Shown here in pieces: positions 42,024 to 51,512 of a stretch of DNA of 64,000 nucleotides. The translations under genes were made by a program, and so were the position numbers. Origin of the DNA: Microbacterium sp. SMR1 (GTDB taxonomy: Bacteria; Actinomycetota; Actinomycetes; Actinomycetales; Microbacteriaceae); NCBI RefSeq assembly GCF_003289625.1, contig NZ_QMBN01000001.1, positions 372,001-436,000 on the forward strand, given 5' to 3'. The notes beneath the pieces are model-generated. The model saw only the letters and a list, made by a program, of their open reading frames with translations. It ran no database searches and was not told where the DNA came from. Position 1 is the stretch's first letter, and each line of letters starts with the position of its first letter.

Positions 42024-43486
42024 CGCTGCGAACCCCGGAGGTACTCGACGAGCGAGCGGACGGTCGCCGCGGTCGGGCCCTTGTCGGTGCCGCCGAAGGC
42101 GGCTTTCGTCGTACCCGACCCGGCGATGTCGAGGTGGATCCAGGGGATCCGAGGAGCGTCGTCATCGTCACCCGTACGCCCGACGAAGCGCTGGAGGAAG
42201 AGGCCCGCGAAGAGGGAGCCGCCCGAGGGGTCGCCGATCTTCGCGTTCTGCATGTCGGCGATCGGCGAGTCGAGCTCGTCCTCCATGTGAGCGGGGAGCG
42301 GCAGGTGCCATGCGTCCTCGCCCGCCCGATCGGCCGCCGCCAGATAGTCGGCGACGGCGGCCTCGTCTCCCATGACACCGGTGTGCCGGTTGCCGAGGGC
42401 GACGATGATCGCCCCGGTCAGAGTCGCGACGTCGATGATCGCGTCCGGCCGCGTTCGGCTGGCAGCGACGATGCCGTCGGCGAGGACGAGACGGCCCTCG
42501 GCGTCGGTGTTCAGAACCTCGACGGTCGTGCCGTCGAGCATGCGGAGCACGTCGCCCGGGCGCGTCGCGCGCCCCGAGGGCATGTTGTCGGCGACGCAGA
42601 GCCATGCCGAGACGCGCACCGGAAGGGCGAGCGCCGCGGCCGCCTGGACGACCGCCAGCACCGTCGCGGCACCGGCCATGTCGTACTTCATGCCGACCAT
42701 GCTCGCCGGGGGCTTGAGCGAGAGGCCTCCCGTGTCGAAGGTGATGCCCTTGCCCACCAGCGCCACGTGACGTGCGGCGTCCGCGGGGGAGTAGTCGACG
42801 CGAACGACGCGGGGCGGGCGGTCGGAGCCCTGCCCGACGCCGAGCACCCCACCGAAGCCCCGACGTTCGAGCTCGCTCTCGTCGAGGACTTCGACCTCGA
42901 CGGGGAGCCCCGCGACGGCCTCGATCGCGCGCTCCGCGAGGTCTGCGGGCGACAGCCACTCGGCGGGCGTGCTGACCAGGTCCTTCACCAGCGCGAGCGC
43001 CCGACCCAGAGCGTTGACGGCCGCGACGTCCTCGGCGGACGGCTCAGCCGACGAGTGGATCGTGACCCGTTCCGCGCGCGATTTCGGCGTGCCGCCCTTG
43101 TATCCGGCGAAGCGGTACCCGCCGATGGCGGCACCCTCCGCGAGAGCGCCCCACGCATCCGCCGCCGCGAGCGGCGCGGTCACGGCGAGCGAGGCGAAAC
43201 CTGTCGTGACGCGAACTGCCGTGCCGACGGCGTCGCGCAGCGCGGCGGCGTCGGGATCGGTTCCCGATCCGACGACGACCACGGGGGTCGACGACACGGC
43301 CGGCAGGAAGACGCGATGGACCGATCCTCGCGCGCCGGTGAACCCGACGGCGGTCAGCATCTCGGTGATGCCCGGCCAGTCGGCGACGTCGGCCTGCTCA
43401 TCGAGCGGTGGCAGAACGAGGACGAGAGCGTCGGCGTCGGATTCGGTGACGGGCGCGCTGCTGTGCGCGATCTCGGGGAACGGCAT
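42020..43486 (-). CDS. pepA: Leucyl aminopeptidase
   Basis: A 488-residue dizinc M17 peptidase that removes N-terminal residues, often leucine. Metal and catalytic stretches are GKGITFDTGGLSLKP (Lys, Asp), KYDMAGAATVLAV and the signature NTDAEGRLVLAD. It leads the pepA-lpdA-E2 operon; overlap with lpdA is four bases. Divergent from the PAC2-family gene at 43579. Confidence 0.95.
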   Translation of the reverse strand: MPFPEIAHSSAPVTESDADALVLVLPPLDEQADVADWPGITEMLTAVGFTGARGSVHRVFLPAVSSTPVVVVGSGTDPDAAALRDAVGTAVRVTTGFASLAVTAPLAAADAWGALAEGAAIGGYRFAGYKGGTPKSRAERVTIHSSAEPSAEDVAAVNALGRALALVKDLVSTPAEWLSPADLAERAIEAVAGLPVEVEVLDESELERRGFGGVLGVGQGSDRPPRVVRVDYSPADAARHVALVGKGITFDTGGLSLKPPASMVGMKYDMAGAATVLAVVQAAAALALPVRVSAWLCVADNMPSGRATRPGDVLRMLDGTTVEVLNTDAEGRLVLADGIVAASRTRPDAIIDVATLTGAIIVALGNRHTGVMGDEAAVADYLAAADRAGEDAWHLPLPAHMEDELDSPIADMQNAKIGDPSGGSLFAGLFLQRFVGRTGDDDDAPRIPWIHLDIAGSGTTKAAFGGTDKGPTAATVRSLVEYLRGSQR

Positions 43487-43578
43487 CCTCCCATCCTAGG
43501 TTCGCGCGCCGCGGGCGTTCGCTGACAGCGAGGGGGTGAGCCGCCTCGGGGGTGTGATGGGCCTCGTAGAGTTGAACC

Positions 43579-44505
43579 ATGCCGCTGTCCGGACCGCTCT
43601 ACGCACGTGCCGCCGGGTCTCCGCCCGTTCCCGCGGGGCTGCCGCTCGTCATCGCGCTGACCGGGTTCACCGATGCCGGCGGTGCGGTCTCGCGCATCGT
43701 CGAGTACTTCCGTGGCGAGCTCGACCCCACGACGGTCGTCGCGTTCGACAACGACGTCCTGTTCGACTACCGCGCACGGCGGCCGATCGTCACCTTCGAC
43801 GAGGATCACCTCACCGACTACCGCGCGCCGCGGTTGGAGCTCTCTCTCGCGCACGACTCGCTCGGCCAGCCGTTCGTGCTGCTCGCCGGCTACGAGCCCG
43901 ACTTCGCGTGGGAGGCGTTCGCCGAAACCGTCGTGGGTCTGGCCGAGGGGATGCAGGTCGCCTCGATCACGTGGGTGCACGCGATTCCCATGCCCGTGCC
44001 GCACACGCGACCCATCGGCGCGACGGTCAGCGGTACCCGCTCCGAACTCACGGCGGCCCACTCCGTCTGGCAGCCCCGAACGCAGATCCCCGCCACGGCG
44101 GGCCATCTGCTCGAGCTCCGTCTCGCCGAGGCCGACGCGCGCGTCGCGGGCTTCGCCCTGCTCGTGCCCCATTACCTCGGTGAGACCGAGTACCCGGCTG
44201 CGGCCATCGCCGGCCTCGACAGCCTGAGCGTCGCGACCGGGCTCGTCTTCGACAGCGACACGTTGCGCAACGAGAACCGCGACTACCTCGAGAAGGTCGC
44301 TGATCAGGTTTCCGGCAGCGAAGAGCTGACGACCATGCTGCACACGCTCGAGGAACGCTACGACTCGTACATGGCGGGGTCGGCGCTCGGACAGCCCATC
44401 ATCCATACGGGTGATCTTCCGAGTGCGGATGAGCTCGCTGCCGAGCTCGAACGATTCCTCGCTTCGCGCCCGCCAGGGGACGACGACAAGCGCGGTCGCT
44501 CCTGA
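43579..44505 (+). CDS. PAC2 family protein
   Basis: A 308-residue PAC2 (proteasome assembly chaperone-like) domain protein. Typical segments are LVIALTGFTDAGGAVS, FDNDVLFDYRARRP, FVLLAGYEPDFAWEAF and the long conserved region around TWVHAIPMPVPHTRP. Its role in actinobacteria is not settled; a link to proteasome assembly is inferred from homologues. No proteasome gene is in this window. Confidence 0.85.
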   Translation: MPLSGPLYARAAGSPPVPAGLPLVIALTGFTDAGGAVSRIVEYFRGELDPTTVVAFDNDVLFDYRARRPIVTFDEDHLTDYRAPRLELSLAHDSLGQPFVLLAGYEPDFAWEAFAETVVGLAEGMQVASITWVHAIPMPVPHTRPIGATVSGTRSELTAAHSVWQPRTQIPATAGHLLELRLAEADARVAGFALLVPHYLGETEYPAAAIAGLDSLSVATGLVFDSDTLRNENRDYLEKVADQVSGSEELTTMLHTLEERYDSYMAGSALGQPIIHTGDLPSADELAAELERFLASRPPGDDDKRGRS

Positions 44506-44583
44506 GCTTGCCCCTCCGGCCCTGGTCATCTCCGATGGTGGGAATGCCCCGTAGGCCGTCGGCGTTCTCATAGGAATGAATGC

Positions 44584-44612
44584 TTGCGCAGGAACAGCGC
44601 ACGAGATATGAG
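44584..44612 (+). promoter_or_regulatory. Candidate promoter upstream of sigA
   Basis: TTGCGC (44584-44589) and TATGAG (44607-44612) are separated by 17 bases, fitting a vegetative promoter. It lies about 120 bases upstream of the sigA GTG. The leader also contains a near-consensus TTGACA (44675-44680 region) without a good -10 partner. Confidence 0.45.
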
Positions 44613-44703
44613 ACAATGAAGGACCTGACCCGTTGTCGATCCTGTGCTCCTCGTCGTTCGAGTGGCGGGGGACTTGACAAGGGTCTTACTAGTGTCCGAG
44701 AAC

Positions 44704-44721
44704 CCGGTGCGTTCGCACCGG
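44704..44721 (+). promoter_or_regulatory. Hairpin in the sigA leader next to the ribosome binding site
   Basis: CCGGTGC and GCACCGG pair around a GTTC loop, ending three bases before GAGAGG and 13 bases before the GTG start. It could modulate sigA translation. Inference from position only. Confidence 0.5.
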
Positions 44722-44734
44722 TGAGAGGCTAACC

Positions 44735-46053
<1,319 letters not shown>

Positions 46054-46057
<4 letters not shown>

Positions 46058-46752
46058 CCGGCGCCGCCAACGAGGGCAAGGCTCTCGAGGTCGTCGTCGA
46101 CGGCACGTCCTACGCGCGGATCCCGATCCGCACCCGCGTGGTGATGCCGGGCGACGATCTCGAGGCCGTCATCTCGGAGTACGCCACGTCCACCGTCCAG
46201 CCGGAAGACCTGCTCTTCGTCACCGAGAAGATCGTGGCGATCACGCAGGGTCGTTCCTACACGCTCGACGAGATCGAGGTGCGCCCGCTCGCCCGATTCC
46301 TGTCGAAGTACGTCACGCGCACCCCGTACGGCATCGGCCTCGGCATGCCCGAGACGATGGAGATGGCACTTCGCGAGTGCGGCACGCCGCGCATCCTCTT
46401 CGCCGCCGCCGTCAGCGCCGTCACGAAGGTCTTCGGCCGCCGGGGTGACTTCTACCGCGTGGCCGGAGACAAGGCGCGCGCCATCGACGGGCCCACGTCC
46501 GGAACCATCCCGCCCTACAACAAGGCGGTCGTCCTCGGGCCTACCGACCCGAAGGGTGTCGCCGCGCGGATCAAGTCGCAGCTGGGCGGCGTCGCCGAGG
46601 TCGCGGTGGTCGACATCAACGACATCGGCGGCAACATCCTCGGCTCGACGCTCGATAAGGCCGGAGAGCAGCGGCTCGTGCGGATCCTCCGCGACAACCC
46701 GCTCGGTCAAGGCCACGAGTCGACGCCGCTCGGCGTCATCCGCGAGGTCTGA
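46054..46752 (+). CDS. CofE-like protein (coenzyme F420-0:L-glutamate ligase family)
   Basis: A 232-residue protein with the CofE/FbiB N-terminal-like fold: [47 protein letters not shown] and [13 protein letters not shown]. In F420-producing organisms this family adds glutamate to F420-0 using GTP. No cofC, cofD, cofG or F420-dependent enzyme is seen here, and the gene is coupled to sigA and followed by two ATP-grasp genes. It is therefore likely a ligase for another substrate. This is inference. Confidence 0.8.
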
Positions 46753-46753
46753 C

Positions 46754-47776
46754 GTGGGAGCGGTGAATCGGCTCTACCGGCGTGCGCGTTTCTTCGTCCG
46801 TCGCGTCTCATCGTTCGACCGCGAGCGGGTGCTCCAGTTCGCCCGCCAGTCCGCTGCGCTCTCGAAGGCGCCGGTGTGGTGGGTCGCCGCCGACATGGCG
46901 TGGTGCGCCGTTCGCTACGAGACGACCTTCGAGAACTATTCGGAGTGGGATTTCCGGATCCTGAAGGCGCGTGAGCGCCGGACGTACATGACCGACCCGA
47001 AGTCGTTCCACCTGTCGCGGCGTCTCAACGACAACTCGGTGCGCGGCGTCTTCGACGACAAGCTTCAGTTCGCCCAGCGGTTCGGTGACGAGCTCGGCCG
47101 GGCGTGGCTCGATGTCACCACCTCCGACACGGCGGCCCTCGCCGCTTTCCTCGACGGTCGCGACCGCGTCATCACCAAGAACCCCGGGGGAGTCGGCGGC
47201 AACGGCATCACGATGCGCGAGGTCGCCTCGATCGATGACGTCGCCGCGCTTCGCGAGGAGCTTCTGGCGTCGGGTGAGGCGCTCGTCGAAGAGGTCTTGG
47301 TGCAGCATCCGGAGATGGCGCGCCTGTATCCCGGCAGCGTCAACTCGCTACGCGTGGTGACCTATCGAGACCCCGACGACGTCGTTCACGTCCTCGCCTC
47401 GGTGCTGAAGGTGGGCAATGGGGGAGTTATCGACAACTTCTCCAACGGCGGCATGTACACGATGCTCGACGACGAGGGCCGTGCCCTCCACGCCGCGAGC
47501 GATGAAGAAGGCCGCCCCTTCGAGACGCACCCGATCACCGGGGTCCCGATCACCGGCTACCAGGTTCCGCTCTACCCGCAGGTGCTCGAGCTCGTCGATC
47601 GGCTCGCCCGGCGGGTTCCCGAGATGCCGTACATCGGCTGGGACATCGCGATCACGCCCGAGCGGCCCGTCGTCATCGAGGGCAATCACAACACGGGTGT
47701 GTTCCAATCGAAGCCGTCGGTGTCGGGGATCCGGCGCGGGCTGCTGCCGCGCTACCGCGCCGCCATGCGCTTCTGA
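46754..47776 (+). CDS. ATP-grasp protein (sugar-transfer-associated type), copy 1
   Basis: A 340-residue ATP-grasp protein. Family stretches are KNPGGVGGNGITMR (Gly-rich nucleotide loop), EALVEEVLVQHPEMARLYPGS-like acid-and-His region (EEVLVQHPEMARLYPGSVN), NFSNGGMYTMLD and the C-terminal Glu-Asn metal motif VIEGNHNTGVFQ. The start is a GTG one base after the CofE-like stop. A second paralogue follows at 47828. The Pfam family name is by my recognition and unverified; substrate unknown. ATP-grasp enzymes join a carboxylate to an amine or thiol. Confidence 0.75.
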   Translation: MGAVNRLYRRARFFVRRVSSFDRERVLQFARQSAALSKAPVWWVAADMAWCAVRYETTFENYSEWDFRILKARERRTYMTDPKSFHLSRRLNDNSVRGVFDDKLQFAQRFGDELGRAWLDVTTSDTAALAAFLDGRDRVITKNPGGVGGNGITMREVASIDDVAALREELLASGEALVEEVLVQHPEMARLYPGSVNSLRVVTYRDPDDVVHVLASVLKVGNGGVIDNFSNGGMYTMLDDEGRALHAASDEEGRPFETHPITGVPITGYQVPLYPQVLELVDRLARRVPEMPYIGWDIAITPERPVVIEGNHNTGVFQSKPSVSGIRRGLLPRYRAAMRF

Positions 47777-47827
47777 GGTCCGCTGGATCCGCCACCGGAA
47801 CACCGAGAAACACGGAGAGAACGAGCA

Positions 47828-48835
47828 ATGGGTCGATCACGCGTCCGGCTGGGCTACCTCCTCGACCGTGCCCGCAACGTCCGGGTCGGCAACCTCGTCG
47901 AGTTCGGGCGCCAGGTTCAGAAGGTATCGAAGGCGCCGCTGCCGCTGATCATCGCCGACATGCTCTGGTGCTCGGTCAAGTACGACATGGGTTTCCGCGA
48001 TTACGCGGTCTGGGACATCCGTCTGCTGAATGCGCGCGAGCGCGCTACCTGGATGACGCACCCGAAGTCGTTCCGGATCACCCGCATGCACAACACGCCC
48101 GAGGGGCGCGCGAAGCTGGAGGACAAGCGCCGCTTCGCTCGCGAGTACGCCGACCTGCTCGGCCGCGAAACGCTCGACCTGCGCGATGTCGACGACGCGG
48201 AACTCGGTGCGTTCCTCGGCCGCCACTCGAAGGTGCTGGCGAAGCCGCTCGACGGCCACGGCGGCGGCGGGATCACCCTGCACGAGAACGTGACGGATGC
48301 CGCGGCCTTCCGCGCCGAGGCCACCGCCGCCGGGCAGTCGATCGTCGACGAGTTCATCGTGCAGCATCCCGAGATGGCCTCGCTCTACCCCGACAGCGTC
48401 AACACGGTGCGGATGATCACGTTCCTCACCCCCGAGGGCGATGTACGCCTCCTCGCCGGGGTGCTGCGGATCGGCAACGGCGACGTCATCGACAACTTCG
48501 CCTCGGGCGGGATGTTCACGATGCTCGACGAGCACGGCGTCGCGCTCTACCCGGGCGTGGACAAGAACTCGAACGTCTACCGCGAGCACCCCGTGACCGG
48601 CACCCCGATCGTCGGCTTCACCGTTCCGTTGTTCGACCAGGTGCTCGCGCTAACCGAACAGCTGGCTCGCCGGACGCCGGAGGCGCCCTACGTCGGATGG
48701 GACCTGGCGGTCACGCCGAACGGTCCGGTCGTCATCGAGGGCAATCACAACTCGAGCGTGTTCCAGCCCAAGCCGTCGGCCTCGGGCGTGCGCACCGGCC
48801 TGCTTCCCGTGTACCAGGCGGCCGTCGGGTTCTGA
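47828..48835 (+). CDS. ATP-grasp protein (sugar-transfer-associated type), copy 2
   Basis: A 335-residue paralogue of the upstream protein, starting MGRSRVRLGYLLDRARNVR. The corresponding motifs are KPLDGHGGGGITLHE, IVDEFIVQHPEMASLYPDSVN, NFASGGMFTMLDEHG and VIEGNHNSSVFQPK. The two copies share length and order of motifs and probably arose by tandem duplication, but differ over most positions. It is cotranscribed with the CofE-like protein and ends at a hairpin terminator at 48874. Confidence 0.75.
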   Translation: MGRSRVRLGYLLDRARNVRVGNLVEFGRQVQKVSKAPLPLIIADMLWCSVKYDMGFRDYAVWDIRLLNARERATWMTHPKSFRITRMHNTPEGRAKLEDKRRFAREYADLLGRETLDLRDVDDAELGAFLGRHSKVLAKPLDGHGGGGITLHENVTDAAAFRAEATAAGQSIVDEFIVQHPEMASLYPDSVNTVRMITFLTPEGDVRLLAGVLRIGNGDVIDNFASGGMFTMLDEHGVALYPGVDKNSNVYREHPVTGTPIVGFTVPLFDQVLALTEQLARRTPEAPYVGWDLAVTPNGPVVIEGNHNSSVFQPKPSASGVRTGLLPVYQAAVGF

Positions 48836-48873
48836 CCTGACGACCGGAACTGCGCCGCGGTTCCCCGGTACGC

Positions 48874-48904
48874 GAAAGCCCCGAGCGCGATGCTCGGGGC
48901 TTTC
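48874..48904. terminator. Terminator after the ATP-grasp pair
   Basis: A perfect 13-bp stem (GAAAGCCCCGAGC / GCTCGGGGCTTTC) with a 5-base loop, with A-rich and T-rich ends. It can stop both the rightward unit and the leftward DUF7455-like gene. Confidence 0.88.
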
Positions 48905-48919
48905 GTCGTGAGGCCGTCC

Positions 48920-49138
48920 TCAGCCGGCTGCGACGAGGCGCGAGGTCTCGTCGTGCCAGCTGGTGGCGACGGCGCGGAGCTTCTCTTCGTACTTGCGGCC
49001 GTGGTGGGCGCAGAAGAGGAGCTCGCTGCCGTTCACCTCCGCGGCGATGTAAGCCTGTGCGCCGCACGAGTCACAGCGATCTGCCGCAGTCAGGCGGTGT
49101 TCGAGGACGGCGGTGCTCTCGGAAGTGTTCGTGGTCAT
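48920..49138 (-). CDS. Small Cys-rich hypothetical protein (DUF7455-like)
   Basis: A 72-residue protein with a CxxC motif in ADRCDSCGAQAY and a further Cys-His pair in LLFCAHHGRKY, suggesting a small zinc site. It starts at ATG 49138 after GAGGAG. Short zinc-site proteins like this commonly neighbour parE or gyrase-like genes in actinobacteria. Divergent from parE across 194 bases. Function unknown. Confidence 0.78.
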   Translation of the reverse strand: MTTNTSESTAVLEHRLTAADRCDSCGAQAYIAAEVNGSELLFCAHHGRKYEEKLRAVATSWHDETSRLVAAG

Positions 49139-49332
49139 GATGGGTGCCTCCTCGGTCGATCGGGTCGTGCAACTGAGTGCCTTCGATACAACCACGACCA
49201 GCCGGGGGTATGCCCCATTTGACGTGCATTTCGCTCTGCGCGTACGCTCACCGCGCGCAGACCTGACCGGGACCGCCGTGACCTCGTGTGTCCTCCCCTC
49301 CGTGTCGTCGCCCACGGATACGCTTGGAGATC

Positions 49333-51402
49333 GTGACTGCTGAGTATTCCGCCCACCACCTCCAGGTGCTCGAAGGGCTCGAGGCCGTCCGCAAACGCCC
49401 CGGCATGTACATCGGCTCGACCGACTCCCGCGGCCTCATGCACTGCCTCTGGGAGATCATCGACAACTCCGTCGACGAGGCCCTGGGCGGGTACGGATCG
49501 CGCATCGACATCGTGCTGCATGCCGACGGCAGCGTCGAGGTGCGTGACCGCGCCCGCGGCATCCCCGTCGACGTCGAGCCCCGCACCGGTCTGACCGGTG
49601 TCGAGGTCGTCTTCACCAAGCTGCATGCCGGCGGCAAGTTCGGAGGCGGCTCGTACGCGGCGTCGGGTGGTCTCCACGGTGTCGGCGCCTCGGTCGTCAA
49701 CGCGCTGTCCGAGCGCCTCGACGTCGAGGTCGACCGTGCCGGCAAGACCTACGCGATGTCGTTCCACCGCGGCGAGCCGGGCCTCTTCGCCGGCGAAACG
49801 CCCGACTCGGAGTTCACCCCGTTCGAGCGCTCGTCCGAGCTGCGTGTGGTCGGCAAGGCGCCCCGGGGCACGACCGGTACCCGCATCCGCTATTGGGCCG
49901 ACCGTCAGATCTTCACGAAGGATGCCGCTTTCCATCTCGAAGAGCTCGTGCAGCGGGCGCGGCAGACCGCCTTCCTCGTCCCTGGTCTCGAGATCGTCAT
50001 CGTCGACGAGCGCGGCGAGGAGCGGGTCGAGACGAGTTATCGCTTCGACGGCGGCATTTCCGAGTTCGCCGAGTTCCTCGCTCCGGATGCCCCGATCACC
50101 GATACTTGGCGGCTGACGGGCTCGGGAAACTTCACCGAGACCGTGCCCGTGCTCCAGGCCAACGGTGCGATGGTCCCGACCGAGGTCGAGCGATCGTGCG
50201 AGGTCGACATCGCGCTGCGGTGGGGCACGAGCTACGAGACCGTCACCCGGTCGTTCGTGAACATCATCGCGACTCCGAAGGGCGGAACCCACCAGCAGGG
50301 CTTCGAGCAGGGTCTGATGAAGATCATCCGCAGCCAGGTCGAGCAGAACGCTCGGCGCCTGAAGGTCGGCAACGACAAGCTGGAGAAGGACGACATCCTG
50401 GCCGGGCTCACCGCGGTCCTGACGGTCCGTCTGCCCGAGCCCCAGTTCGAGGGCCAGACCAAGGAGATCCTCGGAACACCGGCGGTGCGGCAGATCGTGG
50501 CATCCGTCGTCAACCGTGAACTGGGTGCGCTGTTCTCATCCACCAGACGCGACGACAAAGCGCAGACCGGGCAGCTGCTCGAGAAGGTCGTCTCCGAGAT
50601 GAAGGCGCGCATCTCGGCGCGCACCCACAAGGAGACGCAGCGGCGCAAGACCGCTCTCGAGTCCTCGTCGCTGCCGGCGAAGCTCGCGGACTGCCGCAGC
50701 AACGACGTGGCCGAGTCCGAGCTGTTCATCGTCGAGGGTGACTCGGCGCTCGGCACCGCCAAGCACGCCCGCAACAGCGAGTATCAGGCGCTGCTCCCCA
50801 TTCGCGGGAAGATCCTCAACGTGCAGAAGGCGTCGGTCAGCGACATGCTCTCCAACGCCGAATGCGCCGCCATCATCCAGGTGATCGGCGCGGGGTCGGG
50901 ACGCTCGTTCGACCTGAGCGCGGCTCGCTACGGCAAGGTCATCCTGATGAGCGACGCCGACGTCGACGGCGCGCACATCCGTACCCTGCTGCTCACGCTC
51001 TTCTTCCGGTACATGCGACCGCTCATCGAGGAGGGTCGCGTGTTCGCTGCGGTTCCGCCGCTGCACCGCGTAGTCGTCGTCAACCCGGGGTCGAAGCCGA
51101 ACGAGACGATCTACACGTACTCCGAGGCCGAACTCCACGGGCTGCTCACGAAGCTCCGCAAGTCCGGGCGGAAATGGCAGGAGCCCGTGCAGCGCTACAA
51201 GGGTCTCGGCGAGATGGATGCCGATCAGCTGGCGACGACCACGATGGATCGTGCCGGCCGTACGCTCCGCCGTGTCCGTGTCGAGGACGCCGATGCGGCC
51301 AACGCCGTCTTCGAGCTGCTCATGGGCAACGAGGTCGCGCCGCGCCGCGACTTCATCGTCACCTCGAGCGACCGCCTCTCGCGCGAGGCCATCGACGCCT
51401 GA
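49333..51402 (+). CDS. parE: DNA topoisomerase IV subunit B
   Basis: The ATPase subunit of a second type II topoisomerase in these organisms (gyrB/gyrA usually lie near dnaA). The 689-residue protein shows the Bergerat ATP fold EIIDNSVDEALGG and KFGGGSYAASGGLHGVGA, and the TOPRIM stretches IVEGDSALGTAK and LMSDADVDGAHI. The GTG at 49333 has GGAG upstream; a longer upstream frame is rejected. Converges on parC. It could alternatively be an atypical gyrase; the assignment rests on context. Confidence 0.85.
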   Translation: MTAEYSAHHLQVLEGLEAVRKRPGMYIGSTDSRGLMHCLWEIIDNSVDEALGGYGSRIDIVLHADGSVEVRDRARGIPVDVEPRTGLTGVEVVFTKLHAGGKFGGGSYAASGGLHGVGASVVNALSERLDVEVDRAGKTYAMSFHRGEPGLFAGETPDSEFTPFERSSELRVVGKAPRGTTGTRIRYWADRQIFTKDAAFHLEELVQRARQTAFLVPGLEIVIVDERGEERVETSYRFDGGISEFAEFLAPDAPITDTWRLTGSGNFTETVPVLQANGAMVPTEVERSCEVDIALRWGTSYETVTRSFVNIIATPKGGTHQQGFEQGLMKIIRSQVEQNARRLKVGNDKLEKDDILAGLTAVLTVRLPEPQFEGQTKEILGTPAVRQIVASVVNRELGALFSSTRRDDKAQTGQLLEKVVSEMKARISARTHKETQRRKTALESSSLPAKLADCRSNDVAESELFIVEGDSALGTAKHARNSEYQALLPIRGKILNVQKASVSDMLSNAECAAIIQVIGAGSGRSFDLSAARYGKVILMSDADVDGAHIRTLLLTLFFRYMRPLIEEGRVFAAVPPLHRVVVVNPGSKPNETIYTYSEAELHGLLTKLRKSGRKWQEPVQRYKGLGEMDADQLATTTMDRAGRTLRRVRVEDADAANAVFELLMGNEVAPRRDFIVTSSDRLSREAIDA

Positions 51403-51512
51403 CCCACGCCGCGGCGGCGCGCACGAGACTCGGAGGACGACGCGAGCCTCGGAGGCATCCCGGCTAGGGGTCCGAGGTCGACGTCATTCTCCGAGGTTCG
51501 GGGGCCGGCGGC

